A program made the position numbers and the translations under genes. 64,000 bases of DNA from an uncultured Victivallales bacterium (lineage in GTDB: Bacteria > Verrucomicrobiota > Lentisphaeria > Victivallales > UBA1829), in the NCBI GenBank assembly GCA_944390795.1, contig CALXRI010000003.1, positions 133,100 through 197,099 on the forward strand, in the 5' to 3' direction. The notes under the pieces were generated by a model. It was not told where the DNA came from, did not search any database, and worked only from the letters and a program-made list of their open reading frames with translations. Shown here one piece after another: positions 1 through 7,779 of the stretch (positions are counted from its first letter, which is position 1; each line of letters starts with the position of its first letter).

Positions 1-2156
1 CGCTCGACGCGTTTCTGCGCCCCGGCGATCTCCTGATGCTCGGCAATCCGGGGAATCCCGCGGGAAACGCGGTTGCTCCCTCCGTGCTCCGGGAGCTGAT
101 TGCGCGCCGGAAGGAGGTTGTTTCCGTGGTGGATGAGGCCTTCGTGGATTTCTGTCCGGAATATTCCCTCGGAAGCACGATTCTGCCGAATCTGGTTGTG
201 ACGCGTTCGCTGACGAAATTCTATTCGCTCGGCGGCGTGCGCATGGGATACGCGCTTGGCGATCCATCCATAATCGCCCGCCTGAAGGAGCTCCAGCCCT
301 GCTGGGCGCTCGGAACGGTCTCCTGTGCGCTGCTGGAGGCGGTCTTTTCGCTGGACGGCGCGTTTGCGGAAACAAGCCGGAAGGAGACCGTGCGTCTGCG
401 CGAGGCGTTCGCTTCGGAGCTCCGGAGGATTCCGCGCGTGAAGGTTTATCCGTCGCAGGCGAACTATCTTCTTCTGCGCATTCCCTCTCCGGAACTGGCG
501 GACCGTCTGCTGACCGAACATCGCATCGCGGTGCGCAGGTGTGCGGACTATCCGGGACTTTCCGCCCGTCATGTCCGCGTCGCTGTCCGTTCCGAAGCGG
601 ACAATCTCCGTTTTCTTTCCGCGCTTTCCTCTCTCTCCGGGGAAGGGGAGCGGAAGAGCGCGAACCCGTCCGCATTCATCCCCCGGAAGCGGATCACGCC
701 CGCCCTGATGCTTCAGGGAACGAGTTCGAACGCGGGCAAGAGCGTGCTGGTTGCAGCCTTCTGCCGGATTCTGCTTCAGGACGGAATCCACGTTGCGCCG
801 TTCAAGGCGCAGAATATGGCGCTGAATTCGTTTGTCACGCTCTCCGGCGGCGAAATCGGCCGGGCGCAGGCGGTGCAGGCGGAGGCGTGCCGGCTGGATC
901 CCGACGTCCGCATGAATCCGGTTCTCCTCAAGCCGAACAGCGATACGGGAAGTCAGGTGATTGTGCTGGGAAAGCCCGTCGGAAATCTGCGCGTCCGGGA
1001 GTTTTACGCCCGCAAACCGGAATTCCTGGAAATTGTGAAATCCAGTTATGATTCGCTCCGGAACGAATATCAGGCGATTGTGCTGGAGGGTGCGGGGAGT
1101 CCGGGAGAGATCAATCTCAAGGCGAATGACATTGTGAATATGCGCATGGCGCAGTATGCCGGGAGTCCGGTCCTGCTTGTCGGTGACATCGACCGCGGCG
1201 GCGTATACGCTTCCTTTATCGGAACTTACGCGACGCTTGAACCCTGGGAGCGCGGGCTTCTCAGGGGCTTCCTTGTGAACAAGTTCCGCGGCGATCCCTC
1301 CCTTCTGGATTCCGCCCATCGGGAGGTCGCCGCCTATACGGGACGGCCCGTTCTCGGCGTGATCGACTTTCAGCGCGATCTGGGACTTCCCGAGGAGGAT
1401 TCCGTGAATTTCTCCTTTGTCCGGGACGTGCCGAAACACGCGAAAACCCTGGATGCCGTCCTGATTCATACCGGACACATCGCGAACTTTACGGACTTCG
1501 TTCCGTTTGAGCTTGAACCGGACGTGACTGTCCGGAAGATCGGTTCCGCCGACGCGTTCGGATGCCCGGACATCGTGATCGTTCCCGGAAGCAAGGGGAC
1601 GGCCTCCGACATGGCGGATCTGGAGCGTCGGGGCCTGGCGCGGAAGATCCGCGAGGCCGTCGGGAACGGCGCATGGTATGTCGGGATCTGCGGCGGTCTT
1701 CAGATGGCGGGGAAAAGTCTGCTCGATCCGCTCGGCGTGGAGTCGGACTCTTCCGATACGCCCTGCCTGGGGCTCCTTCCGCTGGTGACGGAGATGAAGC
1801 GGGAAAAGATTCTGCGGCGGACGCGCGGAACCTGTTTCGGCATGCCCGTTTCCGGCTACGAGATTCATCACGGCGTGACGCACCCCGTGGGGGATGAGGT
1901 CGAGGAGCATTGTTCCGACACCGGAGCGGTGATCGGCTACACGCGCGGACGGATTTTCACAACCTATCTGCACGGCGTGTTCGACGATGACGCGTTCCGG
2001 CGTTTCTTCCTGGACCGCGTGCGCGTTTCGCGCTCCCTTGCGCCGCTCGGGACGGTGCAGGTGCACTACGGGATCGAGGAGTCGCTGAACCGTCTTGCCG
2101 ATCATGTCCGCTCGCGTGTCGATATGAAGACAATTTACAGAATGATGGGGCTTTGA
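1..2156 (+). CDS. cobQ: Threonine-phosphate decarboxylase / cobyric acid synthase fusion (CobD-CobQ), 5'-truncated by the window
   Basis: The frame is open from base 3, so the true start lies upstream. The first ~205 visible residues are the C-terminal two thirds of a PLP-dependent class I/II aminotransferase of the CobD/HisC type: a GNPGNPAG substrate loop, then the Schiff-base lysine in SLTKFYSLGG at 216-218. After a ~15-residue linker the same frame continues into a complete CobQ: an amidoligase P-loop GTSSNAGKS (about 717-743) and a class I glutamine amidotransferase domain with nucleophile Cys in GICGGLQ (about 1689) and His in TYLHGVF (about 1971). CobD makes (R)-1-amino-2-propanol phosphate from threonine phosphate; CobQ amidates adenosylcobyric acid a,c-diamide at four side chains. 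No stop or frameshift separates the halves. The gene abuts cobO, and the TGA at 2154-2156 precedes the cobO ATG by 2 nt. Confidence 0.93.
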   Translation, partial: LDAFLRPGDLLMLGNPGNPAGNAVAPSVLRELIARRKEVVSVVDEAFVDFCPEYSLGSTILPNLVVTRSLTKFYSLGGVRMGYALGDPSIIARLKELQPCWALGTVSCALLEAVFSLDGAFAETSRKETVRLREAFASELRRIPRVKVYPSQANYLLLRIPSPELADRLLTEHRIAVRRCADYPGLSARHVRVAVRSEADNLRFLSALSSLSGEGERKSANPSAFIPRKRITPALMLQGTSSNAGKSVLVAAFCRILLQDGIHVAPFKAQNMALNSFVTLSGGEIGRAQAVQAEACRLDPDVRMNPVLLKPNSDTGSQVIVLGKPVGNLRVREFYARKPEFLEIVKSSYDSLRNEYQAIVLEGAGSPGEINLKANDIVNMRMAQYAGSPVLLVGDIDRGGVYASFIGTYATLEPWERGLLRGFLVNKFRGDPSLLDSAHREVAAYTGRPVLGVIDFQRDLGLPEEDSVNFSFVRDVPKHAKTLDAVLIHTGHIANFTDFVPFELEPDVTVRKIGSADAFGCPDIVIVPGSKGTASDMADLERRGLARKIREAVGNGAWYVGICGGLQMAGKSLLDPLGVESDSSDTPCLGLLPLVTEMKREKILRRTRGTCFGMPVSGYEIHHGVTHPVGDEVEEHCSDTGAVIGYTRGRIFTTYLHGVFDDDAFRRFFLDRVRVSRSLAPLGTVQVHYGIEESLNRLADHVRSRVDMKTIYRMMGL

Positions 2157-2158
2157 GC

Positions 2159-2680
2159 ATGGAAGATGCGGAAAAAGGTCTGATTCTCAATTTCACCGGA
2201 AACGGCAAGGGAAAGACTTCCGCCGCGCTTGGAATTGCCTTGCGCGCGCTCGGATGGGACTGGCGCGTCGCCGTCGTGCAGTTCGTGAAGGGACCGCGCG
2301 AGACCGGGGAGATGCGCTTTTTCCATAAATATTTCCCCGGCATGATTTTTGAACAGCACGGGATCGGGCGCACGAATCAGCCCGGCGACCACGCGGCGGC
2401 CGCGCGGGCAGGCTGGAAGCGCGCGGAAGAGCTTCTGAAAGATTTCGACGGAGAGCTTCTGATCCTCGACGAACTCAATATTGTGCTGTCGCACGGAATG
2501 GTCGGCGCGGAGGAGGTTTCCCGCGCCCTGAAAGAGAAAAGGCCCGGACTGCATGTCGTCATCACCGGACGCCATGCGCCGGAAGACGCGCTGAACCTCT
2601 GCGATCTCGTTTCGGAGATCGGTGAGGTGCGGCACCCGTACCGGAACGGTGTCCCGGCATTGAAAGGACTGGACTTCTGA
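2159..2680 (+). CDS. cobO: Cob(I)yrinic acid a,c-diamide adenosyltransferase (CobO/BtuR type)
   Basis: This enzyme transfers the 5'-deoxyadenosyl group of ATP to reduced cobalt in cob(I)yrinic acid a,c-diamide or other corrinoids. The N-terminus carries the family Walker A-like motif GNGKGKT (residues 14-20), followed by VVQFVKG, the Walker B-like ELLILDELN and the C-terminal VITGRHAPE segment. The length of 173 aa is typical for the family. ATG 2159 is chosen over the in-frame TTG at 2153 because a GGGG run (2147-2150) sits about 8 nt upstream. It is the second gene of the cobalamin operon. Confidence 0.93.
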   Translation: MEDAEKGLILNFTGNGKGKTSAALGIALRALGWDWRVAVVQFVKGPRETGEMRFFHKYFPGMIFEQHGIGRTNQPGDHAAAARAGWKRAEELLKDFDGELLILDELNIVLSHGMVGAEEVSRALKEKRPGLHVVITGRHAPEDALNLCDLVSEIGEVRHPYRNGVPALKGLDF

Positions 2681-2682
2681 AA

Positions 2683-3348
2683 ATGAGAAACCCTTTGTTT
2701 GACGCGATTGCATGGAACAGCGACGGCGCCGGAATCGAGCGCGAAAGCTTCCGCAGGATCGACGCGGAAGTGCGCCCGGAGGCGCGGAGGCGTTTTTCGG
2801 AGGCGGAATGGCATGTCGCCCGGCGCCTGGTGCATACGAGCGCCGATTTTTCGATTCTGGACTCGCTTGTCTTCCGGAACGATCCCGTTGTGGCGGGACT
2901 TGCGGCGCTCCGCGCCGGGGCGCGCATTTATTCGGACTCGAACATGATCCGCGCGGGGCTCTCGGTTCCGAAGCTGAGACGCTTTCACGCGGCGTTTTCG
3001 CGCGAGTCGATCCTCTGCCCGGTTGCGGAGCCCGCCGTGGCGGAATTCGCCGCGCGCGAAGGGATCACCCGCGCGCTGGCGTCGGTGCGTCTTTCGGCGC
3101 GCGAGCTTGACGGCGCGGTTTTTCTCTGCGGCAACGCGCCGCTTGCGCTTGCGGGGCTGATGGAACTGATCGCTGACGGAGTTGTCCGTCCCGCGCTGAT
3201 TATTGGAATGCCGGTCGGGTTTGTGAACGTGACGGAATCAAAGGAGCTTCTGCGCCTGACGGATGTGCCGCATATCGTTCTGGAAGGCCGCCGCGGAGGA
3301 AGTCCGCTTGCGGTCGCCGCGCTTCACGGAATCATGGAGAACGCCTGA
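2683..3348 (+). CDS. cbiC: Cobalt-precorrin-8 methylmutase (CbiC/CobH)
   Basis: CbiC moves the C11 methyl group to C12 to give cobyrinate (hydrogenobyrinate in the aerobic route). The catalytic histidine of the family is visible in RLVHTSAD (His51), and the family signature GMPVGFVNVTESKELL is at residues 175-190. At 221 aa the protein is full length. It starts 2 nt after the cobO stop and is followed at once by cbiD, so all three are probably cotranscribed. CbiD next door argues for the cobalt-precorrin (anaerobic) substrate. Confidence 0.95.
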   Translation: MRNPLFDAIAWNSDGAGIERESFRRIDAEVRPEARRRFSEAEWHVARRLVHTSADFSILDSLVFRNDPVVAGLAALRAGARIYSDSNMIRAGLSVPKLRRFHAAFSRESILCPVAEPAVAEFAAREGITRALASVRLSARELDGAVFLCGNAPLALAGLMELIADGVVRPALIIGMPVGFVNVTESKELLRLTDVPHIVLEGRRGGSPLAVAALHGIMENA

Positions 3349-3349
3349 T

Positions 3350-4429
3350 ATGATGGAAACGGTGTCATTGCGATGCGGATATACGACGGGAAGCGCCGCC
3401 GCTGCGGCCGCGTGCGCCGCGTATCTCTGCCGCAGGACCGGGGCGAAATGCGAAAGAATCCCGCTCCGTCTGCCGGACGGGTCTTTTCTCGAAGTGCCTG
3501 TTCTGGAAGCTGCGCCCTCCCGCGCGGTCGTGCGGAAGGACGGCGGAGACGATCCGGATGTGACGACGGGTGCGCATATTGTTGTCACGCTCTTCCCGCC
3601 GGACAACCCGGATCCGCGCGAATTCGAGGTGCCGTGCGGGATGGGGACGCTGTTTCTGCGCGGCGGGCGCGGTGTCGGAATCGTGACGCGTCCCGGACTT
3701 AATGTGCCGCCGGGGCATTATGCCGTGAATCCGGGGCCGCGCCGCATGATTGCGGAGAATCTCGCGCTTGCCGGATTCGGGCGTGCCGCGGAGCGTCTGG
3801 TTGTCCGGATCGAGGTGCCGGAAGGAGAGGCTCTCGCGGAAAAGACGCTCAATCCCGTGCTCGGCATTGCGGGCGGCATCTCCATTCTCGGCAATTCGGG
3901 GATCGTGTATCCGTATTCCAACGCCGCCTATGCCGCCTCGATTGCGCTTCAGCTCCGTTGTATCGCGGCGGAGGGGGGCGGTTGCGCGGCGCTGGCGACG
4001 GGGGGACGCACGGCCGCCGCGCTGGCAGGGGATTTCCCGTTCCTCGGCGAACGGGAGATCGTCCGGATCGGCGACTTTATTTACACGGCCGTAAACGCGG
4101 CAAAGAAGGCGGGATTGAAACGCCTGATCGTCGGCTGCATGGCGGGGAAGCTCTTCAAATATGCCTGCGGCGAGCGCAATACGCATGCGCACAAGGCTGT
4201 GATGATGCTTCCGCGTCTCCGCGAAATCGTCCCGGAGCTTCCCGCCGATGTGGAGCTGGAACATTTCTCGGCCATGGGGGAACTTGCTTCCGCGCTGCCG
4301 CCGGACCTTTACCGGACGGTTCTGCTCCGGTGCCGCGACAGGGCGATGGAATATCTTGCAGCATGGGGCGGAAACGATATGAAAACGGAAATTGCGCTTT
4401 ACCAGGACTCGGGAGAGAGAATCTTATGA
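3350..4429 (+). CDS. cbiD: Cobalt-precorrin-5B C1-methyltransferase (CbiD)
   Basis: CbiD methylates C1 of the corrin ring with SAM and is diagnostic of the anaerobic pathway. The N-terminus has the typical RCGYTTGSAAAAAA stretch, followed by a GVGIVTRPGL segment, NPGPRRMI, and later GDFIYTAVNAA. The frame is open 29 codons further upstream, but ATG 3350 (or the adjacent ATG 3353), right after the cbiC stop at 3348, gives the family N-terminus; the longer version would overlap cbiC by 86 nt. From 3350 the product is 359 aa. Its stop overlaps the next ATG (ATGA). Confidence 0.94.
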   Translation: MMETVSLRCGYTTGSAAAAAACAAYLCRRTGAKCERIPLRLPDGSFLEVPVLEAAPSRAVVRKDGGDDPDVTTGAHIVVTLFPPDNPDPREFEVPCGMGTLFLRGGRGVGIVTRPGLNVPPGHYAVNPGPRRMIAENLALAGFGRAAERLVVRIEVPEGEALAEKTLNPVLGIAGGISILGNSGIVYPYSNAAYAASIALQLRCIAAEGGGCAALATGGRTAAALAGDFPFLGEREIVRIGDFIYTAVNAAKKAGLKRLIVGCMAGKLFKYACGERNTHAHKAVMMLPRLREIVPELPADVELEHFSAMGELASALPPDLYRTVLLRCRDRAMEYLAAWGGNDMKTEIALYQDSGERIL

Positions 4430-5640
4430 AGAAGGAACCATGGATTGATGTGGCGGGAGTGTCCGCTTCGGGATTGAGTCCGGAAGTGCGGACGCTTGCC
4501 GCGCAGGCGGAAGTGATCGCCGGAGGACGCCGCGTTCTTGCGCTCCTTGGCGAATGCTCCGCGCGGAAATTCGAGCTGGACGGAACAGCTCTGCGCGATC
4601 CCGGTGCGCTTGCGGAACGTCTGAAGGGAAGGCGTGCGCTTGTCCTGGCTTCCGGCGATCCGCTTTACAACGGGATCGGAGGGACGCTCCTCCAGTATTT
4701 CCCCCGGGAGAGCCTGCGTTTTCATCCGCAGGTGACGGCGTTTCAGGTCCTGTCTGCAAAACTGGGAATTCCGTGGGAGAAAGCGTCGCATTTCAGCGTG
4801 CACGGGAAGGAGACTCTCCCGTGGCGGCGGATGCTTTCTTCCGGACTCGCCGTCATTTACTGCGACGCGAAACGCTCCGCGCAGCGCATTGCTTCGGAAC
4901 TGATTGCGGCATATCCCGGAAGCGCTGCACGGCGCGCCGCCGCCGGATGCGACCTCGGGACGGCATCCGAATGGGTGGAAACCTCCACACTAGGGGCGCT
5001 TGCCGACGACACGCGCGCGGACCGTTCGCTTTCGATTCTCGTCCTGTTTCCCTCTTCCAACGCGCCGGAGCTGCCTCTTGGACTGGATGATGCGTCGTAT
5101 GTGCATGACGGCAATGTGATTACGCATCCGGAGGTGCGCGCAGTCATTCTCTCCAAACTGCGCCTGCATGCCGGCGTGATGTGGGATGTCGGCGCGGGCA
5201 GCGGTTCGGTCGGACTGGAGGCGGCGGGGCTGTGTCCCGCGCTTCAGGTTTACGCCGTCGAACGCTCCGGCTCCCGCGCGGCGAATATCCGCTGCAACGC
5301 CGAGCGGGAGAATCTCGAAAACTATCATCTCTGTGAAGGGGCGTTTTCCGAAAAGGAAAAAGAGCTTCCCGACCCGGATTTCGTCTTTGCCGGAGGCGGC
5401 GGGGCGGAGCTGGAAGAGATTCTGAAACAATCCTTTGCGCGCCTGGCTCCCGGAGGGGTCCTTGCCGCGACGGCGGTTCTTGTCGGGAGCGTCTGCGTCC
5501 TGTCGAGCGTATTGCAGGAATACCGGCGCGAGCTTCTGACGCTGAATGTCGCCCGCGCTCTTCCGCTTGCCGGAAGCTTCTGCTGCAGGGCGGAGAATCC
5601 GGTCACGCTTGCGGTTTTTGCGAAGAAAGGGAATTTATGA
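4426..5640 (+). CDS. cobL: Cobalt-precorrin-7/-6B C5,C15-methyltransferase and decarboxylase fusion (CbiE-CbiT, CobL-like)
   Basis: Two domains are present. Residues 1 to about 212 are a tetrapyrrole methylase of the CbiE type (LASGDPLYNGIG near 74-86). Residues about 225-404 are a Rossmann SAM methyltransferase of the CbiT type, with DVGAGSGSVG at 254-263 and THPEVRAVILSKL just before it. Together they methylate C5 and C15 and decarboxylate the C12 acetate. The E-T fusion is the known CobL architecture. The start ATG (4426) overlaps the cbiD TGA. The open frame extends back to 3958 but would lie inside cbiD, so the shorter start is used. Confidence 0.94.
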   Translation: MKKEPWIDVAGVSASGLSPEVRTLAAQAEVIAGGRRVLALLGECSARKFELDGTALRDPGALAERLKGRRALVLASGDPLYNGIGGTLLQYFPRESLRFHPQVTAFQVLSAKLGIPWEKASHFSVHGKETLPWRRMLSSGLAVIYCDAKRSAQRIASELIAAYPGSAARRAAAGCDLGTASEWVETSTLGALADDTRADRSLSILVLFPSSNAPELPLGLDDASYVHDGNVITHPEVRAVILSKLRLHAGVMWDVGAGSGSVGLEAAGLCPALQVYAVERSGSRAANIRCNAERENLENYHLCEGAFSEKEKELPDPDFVFAGGGGAELEEILKQSFARLAPGGVLAATAVLVGSVCVLSSVLQEYRRELLTLNVARALPLAGSFCCRAENPVTLAVFAKKGNL

Positions 5641-7445
5641 ACGGAAAAATTACATTTGTCGGCGCGGGTCCCGGCGCGCCGGATCTGATTACGGTCCGCG
5701 GGGCGGAGGCGCTGAAGCGTGCGGACCTGGTGGTTTACGCCGGTTCGCTGGTGAATGAGAAACTGCTGGACTACGCGCGGAACGCGGAACTGGTCAACAG
5801 TGCGAAACTTTCCCTGGATGAGGTGCTTGCGCTGTTGTGCAATGGGTATCATGCGGGGAAGAGTGTGGTGCGTCTGCATACCGGAGATCCCGCGATGTAC
5901 GGGGCGGTGTCCGAGCAGTACCGCGAACTGGATAAACAGGATATACCCTATGAAGTCGTGCCCGGCGTGAGCAGCGCGTTCGCCGCGGCCGCCGCGCTGA
6001 AGACGGAATACACGATGCCGGGACTGAGCATGAGCGTCATCATGACCCGCGACGCGGGCCGCACGCCGGTGCCGGAGAAGGAGGCGCTTCCCTCCCTTGC
6101 CGCGCATGACTGCACGATGTGCATCTTCCTGAGCGCGGGGAACATGCGTGCGCTGATCGGAAAACTGCGCGCGGCGGGCCGTCCGGAGGATACGCCGGTT
6201 GCCGTCGTCTACCGCGCAAGCTGGGAGAATGAGAAAATCGTGCGCGGCACGCTGGCGGATATTGCCGAACGCGTCGAGGAAGCCGGGATCAAGCGTCAGG
6301 CGATGATCGTGGTCGGGAAGGCGCTGAACCGCGAACAGGGCGGACTCTCGTCTCTTTACGACCGCAACTTTGCGCACGGTTACCGCGCCGCTGCCGGAAC
6401 GGAGCCGTTCCGGGGGAAATGCGCGGTGTTCGGCATGACGCGCGAAGGAATCGCCAAGGCGCTGGAGATCGCTTCCGGGCTCACGGAAGCCGATGTGTTC
6501 GTGCCGGAAAAATATGCGTCGCTTGTTCCGGAACACCGCCGCGTCATTTATCCGGACGGAAGGTCGAAACAGGCGATTGCGCGGGCGTGGGGGATTTACC
6601 GCGGATTTGTCATGGTGATGGCGGCGGGCATTGTGGTCAGGCATATTGCGCCGCTGTGCGGAAGCAAGACGTCGGATCCGGCGGTGGTGGTCTGCGACGA
6701 GCGCGGGGACTATGCGGTCAGTCTGCTGAGCGGGCACATCGGCGGCGCAAACCGTCTGGCTTCGGATGTTGCGCGGATCACGGGCGGAAAGGCGGTCGTG
6801 ACGACCGCCAGCGACGTGCGCGGAATGACGGCGTTCGACGAGCTCGCCTCCCGTTTCCATTATCGCGTGAACAATCCGGGCGCGATCCTGAAGGTGAGTT
6901 CGCATCTGCTGGAAAACGGGCGTGTGGAAGTGAGGATGCCGCGCGTGCTGTATGACCGTTTCTACGCGGATGACGCACGGGTTGTTTTCTGCGGGGAGAG
7001 CCGTGATATTTCCGTTTCGGTTCCGGGAACGGAAACCGTGCTCCGCATGGAGGCGCCGCGTTTTTTCCTCGGGATCGGGTGCCGGAAGGGAACGGGCATT
7101 GCGGCGTTGAGAGCGGCGGTGGCGGAAGTGCTGAAGCGCTCCTGGGTTCTGATGGATTGTGTGGAGGGGTTTGCGAGCGCGGATCTCAAGAGAGAGGAGA
7201 AGGGATTGCTGGAATTCGCGCGCGAGACGGGAAAGAAACTGCGTTTTTTCTCAAAGAAAAAGTTGAATGCGCAGAAGGTGGAGCATCCTTCGGAATATGC
7301 GATGAAACATCTGGGCATCCATTCGGTATCGGAGGCGGCGTCTCTGCTTGCGGCGGGGAAGGGCGCGGCTCTGGTGACGGGAAAGACGGTCTGCGGGTCG
7401 GTGACGGTCGCCGTCGCGCGACAGATGAAAAAAACAGCCCTGTAG
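5637..7445 (+). CDS. cbiF: Cobalt-precorrin-4 C11-methyltransferase / cobalt-precorrin-5A hydrolase fusion (CbiF-CbiG)
   Basis: Residues 1 to about 250 are a CbiF/CobM methyltransferase: FVGAGPGAPDLIT at the N-terminus, VRLHTGDPAMYGA near 78-90, and MTRDAGRTPVPE. Residues about 260-602 are CbiG, with AAGIVVRHIAPL, SLLSGHIGGANRLA and the C-terminal GIGCRKGT and GKTVCGSVTVA blocks. CbiF methylates C11 and CbiG opens the ring-A lactone, releasing acetaldehyde, so the fusion joins consecutive steps. CbiG again marks the anaerobic route. The start overlaps the cobL stop (ATGA at 5637-5640). A 334-nt gap follows. Confidence 0.94.
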   Translation: MNGKITFVGAGPGAPDLITVRGAEALKRADLVVYAGSLVNEKLLDYARNAELVNSAKLSLDEVLALLCNGYHAGKSVVRLHTGDPAMYGAVSEQYRELDKQDIPYEVVPGVSSAFAAAAALKTEYTMPGLSMSVIMTRDAGRTPVPEKEALPSLAAHDCTMCIFLSAGNMRALIGKLRAAGRPEDTPVAVVYRASWENEKIVRGTLADIAERVEEAGIKRQAMIVVGKALNREQGGLSSLYDRNFAHGYRAAAGTEPFRGKCAVFGMTREGIAKALEIASGLTEADVFVPEKYASLVPEHRRVIYPDGRSKQAIARAWGIYRGFVMVMAAGIVVRHIAPLCGSKTSDPAVVVCDERGDYAVSLLSGHIGGANRLASDVARITGGKAVVTTASDVRGMTAFDELASRFHYRVNNPGAILKVSSHLLENGRVEVRMPRVLYDRFYADDARVVFCGESRDISVSVPGTETVLRMEAPRFFLGIGCRKGTGIAALRAAVAEVLKRSWVLMDCVEGFASADLKREEKGLLEFARETGKKLRFFSKKKLNAQKVEHPSEYAMKHLGIHSVSEAASLLAAGKGAALVTGKTVCGSVTVAVARQMKKTAL

Positions 7446-7462
7446 GAAACGGAAAAATGCAG

Positions 7463-7542
7463 AGCATTTTTCTCGGGGTCAAGGGCCGTTGGCCCTTGTC
7501 GCGGTCCAGCGGCGAGACGCTGGTCGCGCGGAGCTGCGAAAT
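7463..7542. repeat. Dispersed intergenic repeat, copy A
   Basis: An ~80-bp block beginning AGCATTTTTCTCGGGG contains a hairpin (AAGGGCC-gtt-GGCCCTT at 7481-7497), then the segment TCCAGCGGCGAGACGCTGGT, and ends GCGAAAT. Nearly the same block is at 40005-40084, in another gap; by eye it is about 85% identical with the same length. The copy lies between cbiFG and cbiA. The spread over unrelated loci and the hairpin suggest a REP-like or non-autonomous mobile repeat. No transposase is nearby. Confidence 0.8.
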
Positions 7543-7680
7543 ATTTTCTTGCGCAGCAATGAAAATAAAAAAAAGAAAAGAATAAAAAAAAGGATTTTTC
7601 TCTGAGGCAATGACCGCAGTTTTTTGCGCAGCAATTTTTGTTTCGTGCTCCGCACGACCAGCGTCTCGCCGCTGGACCGC
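7501..7680. repeat. 33-bp inverted repeat flanking an AT-rich core
   Basis: The arm at 7501-7533 (GCGGTCCAGCGGCGAGACGC onward) matches the reverse complement of 7648-7680 with one mismatch. The ~114-bp core is AT-rich with poly-A tracts and holds two copies of TTGCGCAGCAAT (7549-7560 and 7624-7635). The right arm is followed by GAGAGGAGAGCACGAATCAT, which recurs in diverged form near 39950-39962 and 40133-40146. The layout is that of a small palindromic element (MITE- or REP-doublet-like). No coding function is seen. Confidence 0.75.
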
Positions 7681-7709
7681 GGCAGGACTGAGAGGAGAGC
7701 ACGAATCAT

Positions 7710-7734
7710 AATTTGCTTTGCAAATTATTTTTTT
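7710..7734 (+). terminator. AT-rich hairpin with T-tract upstream of cbiA
   Basis: AATTTGC-ttt-GCAAATT forms a perfect 7-bp stem followed by ATTTTTTT. It sits about 45 nt before the cbiA ATG, at the right edge of the repeat element. It could terminate readthrough from cbiFG. A similar though weaker structure (ATTTGcagaaCAAAT plus T-run) lies at about 39964-39987 in the second repeat region. Confidence 0.45.
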
Positions 7735-7779
7735 AATTGCGCAGCTTCGCGCGCATATTTAAATTTTTGGGGAGATGAT

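Noticed and set aside
7446-7779. A cobalamin riboswitch in the gap before cbiA.
   Set aside because: The B12-box and other conserved riboswitch elements could not be found; the gap is explained by the palindromic repeat and a terminator-like hairpin.
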